Assembly (NCBI GenBank): GCA_009760855.2
Contig: WPIO01000025.1
Coordinates: forward strand, 2,281,501-2,345,500
Source: Cristatella mucedo
Lineage: Eukaryota > Bryozoa > Phylactolaemata > Cristatellidae
DNA: 64,000 bases
Reading direction: 5' to 3'
Of this stretch, positions 63,057 to 64,000 are shown piece after piece. The notes below the pieces were generated by a model. The model made no database searches. It saw nothing but the letters and a program-made list of their open reading frames with translations, and was not told the origin of the DNA. The stretch's first letter is position 1. Every line of letters starts with the position of its first letter. The position numbers were made by a program, and so were the translations under genes.

Positions 63057-63512
63057 ATGCAAATGACCCTAGTCTCAGCACTGTGCAGCTTCGGCTCAGT
63101 TGATATTTCTGCAAATGTTACAGTGCTGCTCAATGTTCAAACAGAAGTTTCGACACGTGGGAGGAATGGAGTAATGACAATCAACTTGCACGATCAATGC
63201 ACGATACGATCACAGCAACTCTGCCAAGTTGGGAAGTGCCGTACCGCGGCACTAGTAGCTGAAAGAGTTAAAAATTTGAGTCCTAGGTGTGCTTTCCACC
63301 GATGGTCATCCCCTGATAATCGCGTTTCAAAGCTAGCAGTAGCTAAGCGAAAATATCCCAACGAGCACTTTTTCGATGAGATCGAGCAACAGCTACGGCA
63401 ACTGGCCGCCTATATCAAATCTGCTGTTGCCCTTTATGAACAACTGCAAGAAGCTTGGGGTTGCATAACGGCTGAGGTTTGTTACTGGTCTTTGCAAATA
63501 CGTCATATTTAG
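63057..63512 (+). CDS. Hypothetical open frame, 151 codons, opposite to the Tudor gene
   Basis: The C-terminal half reads KRKYPNEHFFDEIEQQLRQL then AAYIKSAVALYEQLQEAW, a helical, heptad-like composition much more protein-like than other chance frames here. The N-terminal part is less so. Possible exon borders (GAGTCCTAG near 63283, CTTGGG/GTTGC near 63459) exist but are not convincing. It lies upstream of exon a on the other strand. No family is recognised. Confidence 0.3.
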   Translation: MQMTLVSALCSFGSVDISANVTVLLNVQTEVSTRGRNGVMTINLHDQCTIRSQQLCQVGKCRTAALVAERVKNLSPRCAFHRWSSPDNRVSKLAVAKRKYPNEHFFDEIEQQLRQLAAYIKSAVALYEQLQEAWGCITAEVCYWSLQIRHI

Positions 63513-63693
63513 GTTATTATATTAAGCACGAGGTGGAATAACTTAGAAAACATGTTGCTATTTCTAATGAGAACCAGTGTTTACGATGACAGCAACTTTC
63601 GATATTTCTTCAAAATGCAGGCAAGTTGGCAGCCATCACGGTGGCTGCCCTAGCCGCCGAAATACTTTTGCGCTTGGGTGTATATCGTCTTTC

Positions 63694-63970
63694 GTCGAGA
63701 CGAGATGTCAGGAATGCATGGATCAACTTGGACGTGGTATCCTTATCTAAACAAGCCCAAATTTTAGCAATGCTATGAAGCTGAAAATAGGCGGATTTGA
63801 CTGTGGAGCTGATATGGTCGTCTAACGATAGGTCGCTTTGGAATATGACCCCTAGATTTCGAGCTGATTCAACAGGAGATATGCTGGCAGAGCCGATTTT
63901 GAGCGTCAGCCTTTCCAATCTCCGAATCACACTGGGTTTGCCCATAACTAGTAAGTTAGTTTTATCATTA
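63694..63970 (-). mobile_element. L2-like RT fragment, both ends missing
   Basis: On the minus strand it encodes GKPSVIRRLERLTLKIGSAS, ISPVESARNLGVIFQSDLSL and DKDTTSKLIHAFLTSRLD, then stops matching abruptly at 63694 where other copies continue FCNSLLTGLP. No tail follows, so the 3' half was lost by deletion or rearrangement. It is in the same orientation as the Tudor gene, in its 5' region. Confidence 0.9.
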
Positions 63971-64000
63971 ATACATATACCATACGTGATTTTCGGGGCT

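Overview
The window is nuclear DNA of a metazoan, most likely an invertebrate. The evidence is: spliced genes with GT-AG introns, Ca-binding EGF exons in symmetric phase 1-1, an extended-Tudor (piRNA-pathway type) gene, many 5'-truncated L2/CR1-like non-LTR retrotransposons with (ATT)n tails, tRNA-derived SINEs that share the LINE tail, and long microsatellites. I cannot name the species. Exon boundaries, duplications and repeat families were worked out by eye, so edges of diverged repeats are good to roughly 10-30 bases.

Layout. (1) 0-4.5 kb: three minus-strand exons of an EGF-repeat gene that runs off the left edge. Two of them, with flanking intron, are a tandem duplication at an offset of 1795 bases. 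(2) 3.4-17.8 kb: L2-like retrotransposon debris, including one plus-strand copy with most of the reverse transcriptase (5.4-7.5 kb) and one minus-strand copy running from endonuclease to tail (17.75-14.95 kb). There is also a 27-copy octamer minisatellite at 12.4 kb. (3) 17.8-25.1 kb: mostly featureless, with some CG-rich stretches and a SINE cluster near 23.7-24.1 kb. (4) 25.1-33.4 kb and 42.1-50.0 kb: a large direct segmental duplication. The left copy (A) carries a dead copy of the last two exons of the Tudor gene; the right copy (B) carries the live ones. (5) 33.4-42.1 kb: unduplicated spacer with (TA)n, SINEs, L2 fragments and a promoter-like CCAAT cluster. (6) 49.5-63.0 kb: a minus-strand multi-Tudor gene with at least 13 exons and four Tudor cores in the window; its 5' end lies beyond the right edge.

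How the parts relate. The Tudor protein is the kind of scaffold that binds methyl-arginine tails of PIWI proteins in transposon silencing, and it sits amid transposon debris; the link is contextual only. Copies A and B give internal before/after evidence: two L2 tail insertions and a large CT-microsatellite expansion are present in A and absent at the exact matching sites in B. The L2 elements and the SINEs end in the same predicted 3' hairpin, which suggests that the L2 machinery mobilised the SINEs.

Weak points: three splice junctions near the middle and 3' end of the Tudor gene do not close in phase (60.3-60.6, 50.7-52.3 and 50.0-50.7 kb). Small unseen exons, a sequence error or local decay are all possible.
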